Made by a program: the position numbers and the translations under genes | Notes under the pieces: generated by a model | Database searches by the model: none | What the model was told of the DNA's origin: nothing | The model's input: only the letters and a program-made list of their open reading frames with translations | Shown here: positions 7,515 through 14,022 of the stretch, piece by piece | Layout: each line of letters starts with the position of its first letter | How positions within the stretch are numbered: the stretch's first letter is position 1 | Assembly: GCF_011319475.1 (NCBI RefSeq) | Contig: NZ_RCMC01000037.1 | Location: 3,594 to 22,692, forward strand | Origin: Candidatus Nitrosotalea sp. FS | GTDB lineage: Archaea > Thermoproteota > Nitrososphaeria > Nitrososphaerales > Nitrosopumilaceae | Reading direction: 5' to 3' | DNA length: 19,099 nt

Positions 7515-8590
7515 ATGAAACGTGTAGCCATCATTGGAGTTACTGGCGCAGTAGGCCAGGAATTTGTTCTAGCATTGAACAAGCATCCATGGTTTGAGGT
7601 AAAACAGATAGCTGCATCCGAACGATCAGCCAAGAAAAAGTTTGTAGAGGCTATAAGAGATCCAAACAGTGGCATTTTGAAATGGCATTTGCGAGAACCC
7701 ATTCCAGAATACGTAAAAAACATGGTAATTGATGCTGTAGACGATATTAATCCAGAAAATTTTGATTTAATTTTTAGTTCAGTAGAAAGTGAAGCTGCAA
7801 GAGACATTGAAACAAAATTTGCAAAACATGTTCCAGTTATCAGTACCTCTGCAGCATACAGATACGAAGCAGATGTTCCAATTCTGATTCCAGGAATAAA
7901 TGATGACCATATTGGGTTACTAGACATTCAGAGAAAGAACAGAGGCTGGAAGGGATTGTAGCACCATTACCAAACTGTACTACAACAGGGCTTGCAATAA
8001 CTATGAAGCCACTCTTAGACAAGTTTGGGGCTCAGAAAATAATCATGACATCCATGCAAGCAATGTCAGGTGCAGGCAGATCACCTGGTGTTTCTGCACT
8101 AGATATAACAGACAACATAATTCCATTCATACCAAAAGAAGAGGACAAGGTAAGACTAGAAACAGGAAAGATACTTGGCAAGTTCACAGATGGAAAAATT
8201 GATCCAGCAAAGATGAAAGTTAGTTGCACATGTACAAGAGTTCCAGTACTAGACGGTCACACTGAAACCGTATTTGTTGAAACTGCCACTCATGTTGACC
8301 CAGACAGTGTAAAAAAAGCCATGCAAGATTTCTCAAACAGTGTAAGTGTTACTGGATTACCCTCTGCTCCAAAAGAATACCTCATGGTTAATGAGGATCC
8401 TACAAGACCACAACCAAGACTAGACAGAGAGATCAATGAAGGAATGACTACAGTAGTTGGAAGATTAAGAGAAGATACAGTATTTGATAACGGTATCAAG
8501 TATGTGCTTTTCTCACACAATGAGAAAATGGGTTCTGCAAAAGGCGCCGTATTGTTAGCAGAGATGCTATACAAAAAAGGCTACATTTAG
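7515..8590 (+). CDS. asd: Aspartate-semialdehyde dehydrogenase, interrupted by a one-base frameshift
   Basis: Reduces aspartyl-4-phosphate to aspartate semialdehyde with NADPH, the branch point for lysine, threonine and methionine. Residues 1-147 (7515-7955) contain the dinucleotide-binding GVTGAVGQE (8-16) and SSVESEAARDIE, then run into TAG at 7959-7961 directly after RGWKG. The downstream part continues in another frame from about 7955 with IVAPLPNCTTTGLA, whose cysteine is the active-site nucleophile, then AMSGAGRSPG, VPVLDGHTETVFVE (catalytic His region) and the C-terminal NEKMGSAKGAVLLAE. Adding one base near 7955 (GGATTG to GGAATTG) restores a single 358-residue protein, the usual archaeal length. 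Codon use and motifs are intact on both sides, so a sequencing or assembly error or a very recent mutation is more likely than an old pseudogene. Without correction the first product would lack the catalytic cysteine. Confidence 0.9.
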
Positions 8591-8595
8591 TAAAT

Positions 8596-8618
8596 TATAA
8601 AATTATAGAAATTTTATA
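8596..8618 (+). terminator. AT-only hairpin after asd
   Basis: Six bases past the asd stop, TATAAAATT (8596-8604) and its exact reverse complement AATTTTATA (8610-8618) flank a 5-nt loop. The stem has no G or C and the following sequence is not a strong T-run, so a role in termination or 3'-end definition is only a suggestion. Confidence 0.3.
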
Positions 8619-8665
8619 CTAACAACTTTAATAAGATCCATTTATTCACAATAATCTGTGTTTTG

Positions 8666-9124
8666 ATGACAAAAGTTGATGATTTAGATATGATAATTTT
8701 ATCAGAATTATCACAGGATGCAAACATATCAGTTCCTAGAATTTCAAAGAAGATCAACGTAAATTCGTCTGTAGTATACAGCCGAATCAAGAGACTAATT
8801 AAGAGAAAACTCATCGAGCGTTTTACAATAGTAGTAAATGATAGGGAATTAGGCTACACAGTAAAGGCACTCACTGGGATAAACATGGATTCTAAGATGA
8901 GAGACAATGTTATTGAAGAATTGATGAAGATTCCAGAGGTAAGAGAGATCTCAGAGGTAACTGGAAGATTTGACATCATTGTAACCATGTATGCCAAAAA
9001 CCTAGATGAAATGCACCGATTGATATCCGAGAGACTTGGAAGAATTCAAGGAGTTCAGCGTTCTGAGAGTTTCATCGAAATGAAAAGGACAACAAAGCCG
9101 ATGCCTTACAAGCCAGCCAAATAG
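8666..9124 (+). CDS. Lrp/AsnC-family transcriptional regulator
   Basis: Small DNA-binding regulator of the feast/famine type, 152 residues. An N-terminal winged helix-turn-helix (about 5-55: DDLDMIILSELSQDANIS then PRISKKINVNSSVVYSRIKRL) is followed by a RAM ligand-binding/oligomerisation domain (about 65-145) with VTGRFDIIVTMYAKN and RIQGVQRSESFIEMK. Members usually sense amino acids and act as dimers or octamers. Its position after asd, in the aspartate amino-acid pathway, would fit an amino-acid effector, but a separate promoter region of about 75 nt precedes it. The ATG at 8666 is preferred over the adjacent in-frame TTG at 8663. The target genes cannot be told from sequence. Confidence 0.92.
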   Translation: MTKVDDLDMIILSELSQDANISVPRISKKINVNSSVVYSRIKRLIKRKLIERFTIVVNDRELGYTVKALTGINMDSKMRDNVIEELMKIPEVREISEVTGRFDIIVTMYAKNLDEMHRLISERLGRIQGVQRSESFIEMKRTTKPMPYKPAK

Positions 9125-9144
9125 TTGTTTTGGTCTTTTCAACC

Positions 9145-9152
9145 TATAAATA
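9145..9152 (+). promoter_or_regulatory. TATA box for ctaB
   Basis: TATAAATA lies in the 56-nt gap after the Lrp gene. Its centre predicts a transcript start near 9174, a short leader of about 7 nt before the GTG. A GGAG at 9171-9174 could serve as a weak ribosome binding site only if the start is slightly further upstream. Confidence 0.5.
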
Positions 9153-9180
9153 AGTAATAAGATCCAAATGGAGTAAGAGT

Positions 9181-10086
9181 GTGCTAACAACAAAAGCCAG
9201 TTCAAGAATTAAGGTATACTATGAAGTTACCAAGCCAAAGATATGGTATCTCCTTGTTTTTACTGCAATAGGAGCAGCCTTGACTGCATCGAATTTGTAT
9301 CATATCCCAGTATCTCCGTTAACATGGTGTCTTGTCATAGGCGGCGTAATAGCTGGTTCTGCTTCTGCAAATACGCTGACAAACTATAACGACAGAGACA
9401 TTGATGCAATAATGGAGAGAACAAAGGATAGACCTATTCCAAGTAGGAGGATTTTTCCTGCAGAAAAGGCATTATACTTTGGATTAATTCTGGGAGCAAT
9501 ATCTCTAGTAAGCGCTTTTGCCATAAACATGTGGGCAGGCATCTTCATGGCCTTTGGACTTGCTGATAACATTCTAGTTTATAGTAAATTTTTGAAGAGA
9601 AGAAGTAGGACAAATATCGTTTTAGGAGGATTCTCAGGAGGAGCACCTGCAATGATTGGTTATGTTGCAGTGACAAGTACCGGTCTATGGGACTTGGGAT
9701 TGGTAATGGCAGGACTTGTCTTTGTTTGGATTCCAATGCACATATGGAGTCTTACACTTCATGTCAAGGACGATTATAACAAAGTAAATGTTCCAATGTT
9801 GACAGCAGTTGAATCAGAAAAGACATCAGTTAGAGTCATTGCCGGAACCACTCTGATGATGGTTCTTTTCAGCGTTCTTCCCTTTTTCATGACAGGCATG
9901 TCTGGAAAACATTTGTTTCATGAAGTGTATCTGTATACAGCTATAGTTTCAGGTGCAATAATGATTGCACTAAGTGTCTGGCTACTTGTCAAGCCATCCG
10001 AGAAGGCATCATGGACGCTATTCAAGTTTTCAAGTCCATATCTTGCAATATTGTTTATTGCGCTGATGATAGATTCTGCACTTTAA
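9181..10086 (+). CDS. ctaB: Protoheme IX farnesyltransferase (heme o synthase), CtaB/CyoE
   Basis: UbiA-superfamily membrane prenyltransferase that adds a farnesyl-type chain to heme b, giving heme o for heme-copper terminal oxidases. The 301 residues begin at GTG. The first prenyl-diphosphate/Mg site is NYNDRDIDAIMERT (68-81) followed by RPIPS. The conserved loop VYSKFLKRRSRTNIVLGG continues into FSGGAPAMIGYVA, a pattern diagnostic for CtaB against other UbiA members. WIPMHIWSLTLHVKDDY is the second conserved acidic region. About eight to nine hydrophobic segments are visible. Aerobic ammonia oxidisers need such an oxidase, so the role fits. It ends 3 nt from the stop of the convergent UbiD-family gene. 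Confidence 0.93.
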   Translation: MLTTKASSRIKVYYEVTKPKIWYLLVFTAIGAALTASNLYHIPVSPLTWCLVIGGVIAGSASANTLTNYNDRDIDAIMERTKDRPIPSRRIFPAEKALYFGLILGAISLVSAFAINMWAGIFMAFGLADNILVYSKFLKRRSRTNIVLGGFSGGAPAMIGYVAVTSTGLWDLGLVMAGLVFVWIPMHIWSLTLHVKDDYNKVNVPMLTAVESEKTSVRVIAGTTLMMVLFSVLPFFMTGMSGKHLFHEVYLYTAIVSGAIMIALSVWLLVKPSEKASWTLFKFSSPYLAILFIALMIDSAL

Positions 10087-10109
10087 GTTTTATTTTAGAT
10101 ATTTTTTCA
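10087..10109 (+). terminator. T-rich stretch after ctaB
   Basis: Directly after the ctaB stop the plus strand reads three closely spaced T-runs (4, 4 and 6 T). Archaeal RNA polymerase can terminate on such T-rich tracts without a hairpin. The stretch lies inside the 3' end of the convergent gene. Weak call based on composition alone. Confidence 0.3.
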
Positions 10110-11424
10110 GAGACAAATTTTCTGCGCCTGGAATCTTGGCAATTTCAAACCCTTCTGCCCTTTTTGAGAAAGATTTTGTTGCATCTACTCCCATCTTTGC
10201 AGTAAGAAGATTTTTTTGATCACTGGAAGGATCAAGACTAGAACCTCTTACTTTTGATACTATTACCAAGTCCTTGTCGGCTTGAAATCTAGTGGCCATG
10301 GCATATTCTACCGCAACAGGATCTGATGGATCAATATCATCATCCACCACTACCACATTTTTAAGAGAACGATGAGCAGAAAAGGCAGCCTCGATTGCTT
10401 TTTTTGGATCTGACTCTTGTTTTTTGGAGATCTGAACCACTGCATGTAACCACTTACAACCGCCCTCAGTGAGTACGACATTTTTGGTTTGGGGCAAGGC
10501 CTGTTTTAGTTCCTTGTTTATCTTTGCCTCAATCGGCATTCCCATTAGTAACTGGTGTTCACCAAAACCAGCTAGTATATCATGAAAGATGGGGTTATTT
10601 CTAAAGTATATTCTATCAAGCTCAAAAACAGGCTGGGCTCTTTTGAAATCATATGTGCGAAGCATTTCTACCATCCATTCTTTGTGTGTCTTGTCCTTGA
10701 GAATTCTTCCCTCGATAATTATTTCCGATTCTGATGGTACAAGCATTTTAGAATAAGGAGATTTGGAAAGTGTGAGTTTTTTTCCTAACAATTCATTTGC
10801 AATTTCAAGCTCATCTTTTCCCCAATCAGCTTGATATGCACCTGCAATGGAAACAGCAGGATGAACACCTACTGAAATAGCAACTTTGAGATCTTCACCG
10901 TGTTCTTTCGCATAAACAAAAGTCCTGTGAAGATGTCTTCCCTCCACCATCCTAATTGAGAAGTGTTTTTCGTCTATTCGCAGCAACCTGTTAAATGATG
11001 AGTTTTGCGTACCCATCTCCTGGTTTTTAGTATATATGATTGAGGACGTGATGAATGGGCCTGGTTCTTTGTCAAAGTGAGTGACCATAGGCAGAGTAAA
11101 AAGATCTCGTGACTGATTTTCTAGAAATTTTGCTTTTGTGGTTGTTTTTGGTTTTGATGCATGCTTTATGGCAGAAATTACTTTTTCATGTATTTTGTCT
11201 TCGCTTGCACCAACAGCATAAGCGAATCTTTTTCGTGTACCTACCAGATTTGAAACCACTCTAAATTTGCTATCTTTGACATTTTCAAATAAAAGCGCTT
11301 TTGAGCCATCCATTTTGGCTGTCACTGCTGCAATCTCAAATTTTGTAGAAACTTTCTTTTTTACTACAGCCAACTCGCCTTTTTTTGCAATAAGATCCAG
11401 ATAGCCCCGCATATCAGAAGTCAT
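10090..11424 (-). CDS. UbiD-family prenyl-FMN decarboxylase, probable anhydromevalonate-phosphate decarboxylase
   Basis: UbiD-fold enzymes decarboxylate unsaturated acids using prenylated FMN. In archaea with the modified mevalonate pathway, the homologue converts trans-anhydromevalonate 5-phosphate to isopentenyl phosphate for lipid synthesis. The 444 residues fit that group. FITSSIIYTKN (124-134) and GTQNSSFNRLLRI (138-150, R146 in the conserved prFMN-site position) are followed by SVGVHPA, LVPSESEIIIEGRI (228-241, the acidic active-site region), a second conserved FHDILAGFGEHQLL, and a C-terminal VVVDDDIDPSDP plus VRGSSLDPS. Some archaeal UbiDs instead serve menaquinone synthesis, so the substrate is inferred. 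Its ATG overlaps the upstream small gene's stop by 4 nt (ATGA). Confidence 0.85.
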   Translation of the reverse strand: MTSDMRGYLDLIAKKGELAVVKKKVSTKFEIAAVTAKMDGSKALLFENVKDSKFRVVSNLVGTRKRFAYAVGASEDKIHEKVISAIKHASKPKTTTKAKFLENQSRDLFTLPMVTHFDKEPGPFITSSIIYTKNQEMGTQNSSFNRLLRIDEKHFSIRMVEGRHLHRTFVYAKEHGEDLKVAISVGVHPAVSIAGAYQADWGKDELEIANELLGKKLTLSKSPYSKMLVPSESEIIIEGRILKDKTHKEWMVEMLRTYDFKRAQPVFELDRIYFRNNPIFHDILAGFGEHQLLMGMPIEAKINKELKQALPQTKNVVLTEGGCKWLHAVVQISKKQESDPKKAIEAAFSAHRSLKNVVVVDDDIDPSDPVAVEYAMATRFQADKDLVIVSKVRGSSLDPSSDQKNLLTAKMGVDATKSFSKRAEGFEIAKIPGAENLSLKKYLK

Positions 11425-11759
11425 TGTTTTATAATCTCCATTAATTCGTTCATTAGTACTTTCATACTATCAAGATCTAGGTCTTTTTCAATGCTTAATG
11501 AAAAAATGCAGATTCCATTTATTGTGGAAGCTACGCGTTCTGATACCATCTTAAGAAAAAGTGTATCTGATTTTGATGGTATAACAGCAGCTGTACTTAC
11601 ACGACCACCTGAACTAATAGAAACAACGAGTGTTCCTATCCTTTCCTTGCCCTCTGAAATGGAAATATAATCTCCATTATCATATGGAACAATCTGTACC
11701 AGAAAGTCTCGATGATTCACCGTGACGGTTTTCTTCGTATAACCGACTTGTGATATCAA
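11421..11759 (-). CDS. Uncharacterised 112-residue protein, possibly PAC3/PAC4-like fold
   Basis: I do not recognise this protein with certainty. It is an alpha/beta protein without signal peptide or membrane segment. Alternating beta-strands (VTVNHRDFLVQIVPY, DYISISEGK, RIGTLVVSIS) are followed by a Ser/Thr-rich strand, a helix LFLKMVSERVASTINGI, a strand ICIFSLSIE and a terminal helix MKVLMNELMEIIKQ. The order resembles proteasome-assembly chaperones of the PAC3/PAC4 type (strand with lG.L.vs, then sts, helix with la.rva, strand with vfvS.nl, last helix), but no diagnostic residue proves it. The TTG at 11759 is the only plausible start near the upstream stop codon; the frame is closed a few codons earlier. 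It is translationally coupled to the UbiD-family gene and follows the zinc protein by 24 nt. Confidence 0.6.
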   Translation of the reverse strand: MISQVGYTKKTVTVNHRDFLVQIVPYDNGDYISISEGKERIGTLVVSISSGGRVSTAAVIPSKSDTLFLKMVSERVASTINGICIFSLSIEKDLDLDSMKVLMNELMEIIKQ

Positions 11760-11783
11760 CAGTTTACTTCAGCTTACTAGTGC

Positions 11784-12155
11784 CTATATTGCTACCGGCG
11801 TAACTGCTACTTTCTTTGCAGCCTTTACCGTCTTAGCTTTTGTAGTCTTTGCCTTTGCAGTTTTAGCCCTTTTTGGTGTCTTTACTGCTATTGGCTCTAG
11901 CTCTATCTCTTCTACTTCTGCAGCCTTTACAGCGACAGCTTCTAATTGATCAGCTTCGACTCTTGCTCGTAGTTTTGCTTTGTACTTGAGGTTTCGTGGT
12001 TTAGTTCTTAGTCTGTATCCACAGCAAGGACACCAAAGACCCTCCCATTTTATGAAAATTTCACAAATTTGGCATCTTTTTTGTCCTGATGCGTAACGAC
12101 CAGTTCCGACTGGCTTCTGTGCCTTGTATCTTGTGCATATTCCTTTACATGTCAT
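11784..12155 (-). CDS. Zinc-binding protein with Lys/Ala-rich tail, archaeal conserved hypothetical
   Basis: Function unknown. Residues 1-55 hold seven cysteines: C3 and C7 (CKGIC), C28 and C31 (CQIC), and C42, C44, C45 (CPCC), in a context GQKRC..C..FI.W.G..CPCCGYRLRTKPRN. I associate this pattern with small Nitrososphaerota proteins. It would suit a zinc ribbon or double knuckle that binds nucleic acid. Residues from about 65 turn acidic (EVEEIELEPI), then about 95-117 is a low-complexity run of alternating Ala, Lys, Thr and Val like histone H1 or bacterial Hc1 tails. The protein may therefore bind DNA, RNA or the ribosome; this is inference. A TATA-like ATTTAAGG/TTTAAAT-type element lies about 35 nt upstream. 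It appears to be the first gene of a three-gene transcript with the small coupled gene and the UbiD-family gene. Confidence 0.75.
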   Translation of the reverse strand: MTCKGICTRYKAQKPVGTGRYASGQKRCQICEIFIKWEGLWCPCCGYRLRTKPRNLKYKAKLRARVEADQLEAVAVKAAEVEEIELEPIAVKTPKRAKTAKAKTTKAKTVKAAKKVAVTPVAI

Positions 12156-12301
12156 ATGTTGTTACCTGTATTCCATATAGTTATAGTAAATATTTAAGGA
12201 TGGATCTAAAATTTCTATAATTTTAAAGCGTTTTTTATGAAATTATTATTTTAAATTTAGGTTCTCAAGTGGACAGTTTTCAAGAAAAAAATGAAAAACA
12301 C
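12156..12301. other. AT-rich intergenic region
   Basis: This stretch contains the minus-strand promoter region of the zinc protein (TTAAATATTTACTAT around 12196-12182, predicting a short leader). The rest is a run of AT-rich sequence with no open frame, tRNA or recognisable repeat. It leads into the plus-strand TATA box of the candidate small RNA. Confidence 0.4.
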
Positions 12302-12309
12302 TATAAATA
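12302..12309 (+). promoter_or_regulatory. TATA box of candidate small RNA
   Basis: TATAAATA, a near-perfect archaeal TATA box, preceded by an A-rich stretch with GAAAAAC that fits a BRE. A start 26 nt from its centre falls at 12331-12332, the very base of the hairpin that follows. No protein start lies downstream on the plus strand. Confidence 0.5.
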
Positions 12310-12329
12310 TCTATCGTTCTTTTACATCC

Positions 12330-12391
12330 AACTCAAAAGATCAACCTTAAATGAGACCTCGCTAGGTTTTTTGATCTATTTTGAGTTTTTT
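12330..12391 (+). ncRNA. Candidate small RNA: long hairpin ending in a T-run
   Basis: AACTCAAAA (12330-12338) pairs exactly with TTTTGAGTT (12379-12387). After a 2-nt bulge, GATCAA (12339-12344) pairs with TTGATC (12371-12376), and CC (12345-12346) can pair with GG (12365-12366), leaving an 18-nt loop. The stem is followed by a T6 run (12386-12391). With the TATA box at 12302-12309 this makes a self-contained unit of about 60 nt: promoter, hairpin, T-run. No C/D or H/ACA box motifs and no tRNA features were found. It ends over the stop codon of the opposite-strand RuvC-like gene, so it could alternatively act as that gene's 3' structure, but the T-run is on the plus strand. Function unknown. 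Confidence 0.45.
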
Positions 12392-13058
12392 ATCCGGTTC
12401 TTGAAAGAGGCAGAACAAGATGCCTGTAACCTTCTCTCTGCGTGATATATCTTGCAGACATTTTATCACACTTTCCTCTTCTATTGAAATTTTTTATTTT
12501 CAATGATGTTTTACGCTCGTCTACAAATTCTAGTTCAAAATGTGAACAGAATCTGAGATTTAGCGAGTTTACTATGTGTAAAGCAATCTTCATGTTACCA
12601 TTTCCTACTTTGACAATTTTTCGCTGAGCATTTATCCCCACCAAAATTCTGACAATGTGCGATACCAAGTCATCAGTGGATGTATAGATTGAACTCTCGA
12701 TTTCTTTTTCATAGTAAAAAACGGACAATCCAGTTCTGCTGCCAGGATCAATTCCAATTACCAGAGAATTATTGTTAATTCCAGAGTGTAGCTTTTCAAC
12801 TATTTTTGCTCGTATAATAGTAGGATGATAATTGAATTCATCATCTAAAAGAACCAGATTAGTAGGTATTTTAGAAGATTCCCGCATGGTAGTTAGAATC
12901 AGTCTCTTGTCTGAACTTGTTATTTCTTCAGGCAGTATGGAATCGTAATTTAGTTCAAGTCGTCTTAAGATGTTTATGAATTTAAAATATGATCTGCCTG
13001 ATACCGTTGCCACTGCGATATTGTTTTGTGGTGGGTATGATATGATTGACATTACCAT
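12390..13058 (-). CDS. Uncharacterised RuvC/YqgF-like RNase H-fold protein
   Basis: 222 residues. I do not know a named homologue, but the second half reads as an RNase H-like nuclease fold. Strand one is LVIGIDPGSRTGLSVFYY (99-116) with D104, as in RuvC and YqgF. A middle strand IVKVGNGNMKIA follows, then ELEFVDERKTSL (175-186) with E181 in the DER-T context typical of YqgF/RuvX, and CDKMSARYI (197-205) with D198 as the final acidic residue before a helix. The first 95 residues lack a recognisable domain. A resolvase or RNA-processing nuclease is plausible. Starts at 13058 (MVM) or 13052 are both possible; a TATA-like TTTAAAT at 13071-13065 lies too close for the usual spacing, so the start or the promoter is uncertain. 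It follows NAC-alpha by 47 nt. Confidence 0.7.
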   Translation of the reverse strand: MVMSIISYPPQNNIAVATVSGRSYFKFINILRRLELNYDSILPEEITSSDKRLILTTMRESSKIPTNLVLLDDEFNYHPTIIRAKIVEKLHSGINNNSLVIGIDPGSRTGLSVFYYEKEIESSIYTSTDDLVSHIVRILVGINAQRKIVKVGNGNMKIALHIVNSLNLRFCSHFELEFVDERKTSLKIKNFNRRGKCDKMSARYITQREGYRHLVLPLSRTG

Positions 13059-13105
13059 CGAGAAAATTTAAAGATTGTTTGTGTGTTGTTTTTGATCAAC
13101 AAATT

Positions 13106-13447
13106 TCATTTAGTTGTCAATAGCAATATTGCTCTTGCAAGGTCTCCCTTTGCTTCAGTTAACGCCTGGGTTGCCTCATCATTGGATACATTGGCCTGTT
13201 GTGCTACAAGCATTATATCCTCTTGACTGAAGATAGGCACCTCAAGTTCTCGTTCTTCGTAGCTTTCGGCGATTATCTGAAAAATGGAATTATCCTTTGC
13301 CTTCATTTCTGTGACGGAGGGTTTTGCAATTATGATCTCTTTTGTATCTGTCTTAATTATGACCTCTTGTACATTTTGGACATCCTTCATCTCAAGGCCC
13401 ATCTTGTCCAACATTCTCCGCATTTCGCGGTTTCCGCCACGCATCAT
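13106..13447 (-). CDS. nac: Nascent polypeptide-associated complex protein (archaeal NAC-alpha)
   Basis: Ribosome-associated chaperone that contacts emerging polypeptides; archaea have a homodimer of this single alpha-type subunit. The 113 residues begin MMRGGNREMRRMLDKMGLEM, the standard archaeal NAC N-terminus. The NAC beta-barrel follows (about 25-65: EVIIKTDTKEIIIAKPSV.EM...SIFQIIAE), then a C-terminal UBA domain (about 74-112) with FSQEDIMLVAQQANVSNDEATQALTEAKGDLA in pieces. It begins 7 nt after the PUA-domain gene, so the two are probably co-transcribed. A second ATG one codon in is equally possible. Confidence 0.95.
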   Translation of the reverse strand: MMRGGNREMRRMLDKMGLEMKDVQNVQEVIIKTDTKEIIIAKPSVTEMKAKDNSIFQIIAESYEERELEVPIFSQEDIMLVAQQANVSNDEATQALTEAKGDLARAILLLTTK

Positions 13448-13454
13448 GGTATAT

Positions 13455-13922
13455 TCATACTCCGCTGTTTGTACTTTTTAAACTATCTCTGATCTTTATT
13501 GCTACTCCTTTTTTAAATGACTTTATCATTCTTGTAGACAATACTGCTTTACCGACTGCAATTACTTTGCCACCATGTAATACCGTTACATCTGAGCCTA
13601 TCAGTATGCTTTTTCCACACCAGGTTACATGCTTACAAAAGACCGAGCTGCCTTCTTGAACAAACGCCTTGGATTCATCATCAATTTCAAGGCAATTTTC
13701 TCTGAATTTTTTACTTTTCAAAAGAATCTGGGCAAAATATGGTGTTATTGCAAGACCGCCATCAGTTCGCAGAGTACAAAGAAGGTGATCATTTTGATGT
13801 ACGTGTTTTATTCTGCCTGTATTTTTTGAATAGGTGATAACTACATCCTTTGGTAGATATCTTGACACTCCCTGACCGAAAAGTGCGTCCAACGTATACT
13901 TGATTTTAAGAATCGAATCCAC
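13455..13922 (-). CDS. PUA-domain protein
   Basis: 155-residue RNA-binding-type protein. Residues about 75-148 form a PUA domain: EGSSVFCKHVTWCGKSILIGSDV then TVLHGGKVIAVGKAVLS and MIKSFKKGVAIKIRDSL, matching the C-terminal PUA of archaeosine tRNA-guanine transglycosylase-type proteins. The N-terminal half (DVVITYSKNTGRIKHV, LLCTLRTDGGLAITPYFAQILL) is also like the domain that precedes PUA in those proteins, without a catalytic domain. It probably binds tRNA or rRNA; partner unknown. A GTG at 13922 is the only reasonable start. Two TATA-like CTATATAG boxes upstream would leave a leader of 25-45 nt, unlike the leaderless neighbours. It heads the PUA-NAC cluster. Confidence 0.8.
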   Translation of the reverse strand: MDSILKIKYTLDALFGQGVSRYLPKDVVITYSKNTGRIKHVHQNDHLLCTLRTDGGLAITPYFAQILLKSKKFRENCLEIDDESKAFVQEGSSVFCKHVTWCGKSILIGSDVTVLHGGKVIAVGKAVLSTRMIKSFKKGVAIKIRDSLKSTNSGV

Positions 13923-13972
13923 AGAATTATGGTGATTTATCCATGTTAATTATTTTTGCAATAGAAGTGACC

Positions 13973-14000
13973 TATATAGTAGGCCCTAACAACTATATAG
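13973..14000. promoter_or_regulatory. Paired CTATATAG boxes in the phoU/PUA divergent promoter
   Basis: Two identical palindromic CTATATAG octamers (13973-13980 and 13993-14000) stand 20 nt apart, with AGGCCCT between them. The right copy is centred about 26 nt before the phoU-like ATG at 14023, giving a leaderless message. Being palindromic, either copy could serve the opposite direction; the left one is about 54 nt from the PUA gene's GTG. Confidence 0.55.
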
Positions 14001-14022
14001 AATAATTCACAACCCATGTAAC

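Noticed and set aside
7454..7927. 157-codon open frame on the minus strand opposite asd
   Set aside because: It lies antisense to a clearly conserved dehydrogenase, shows no family motifs, and its composition is that of a mirrored coding frame.
12330..12391. Box C/D guide RNA or tRNA-like gene at the hairpin
   Set aside because: No RTGATGA or CTGA boxes with proper spacing on either strand, and no cloverleaf or T-loop motif.
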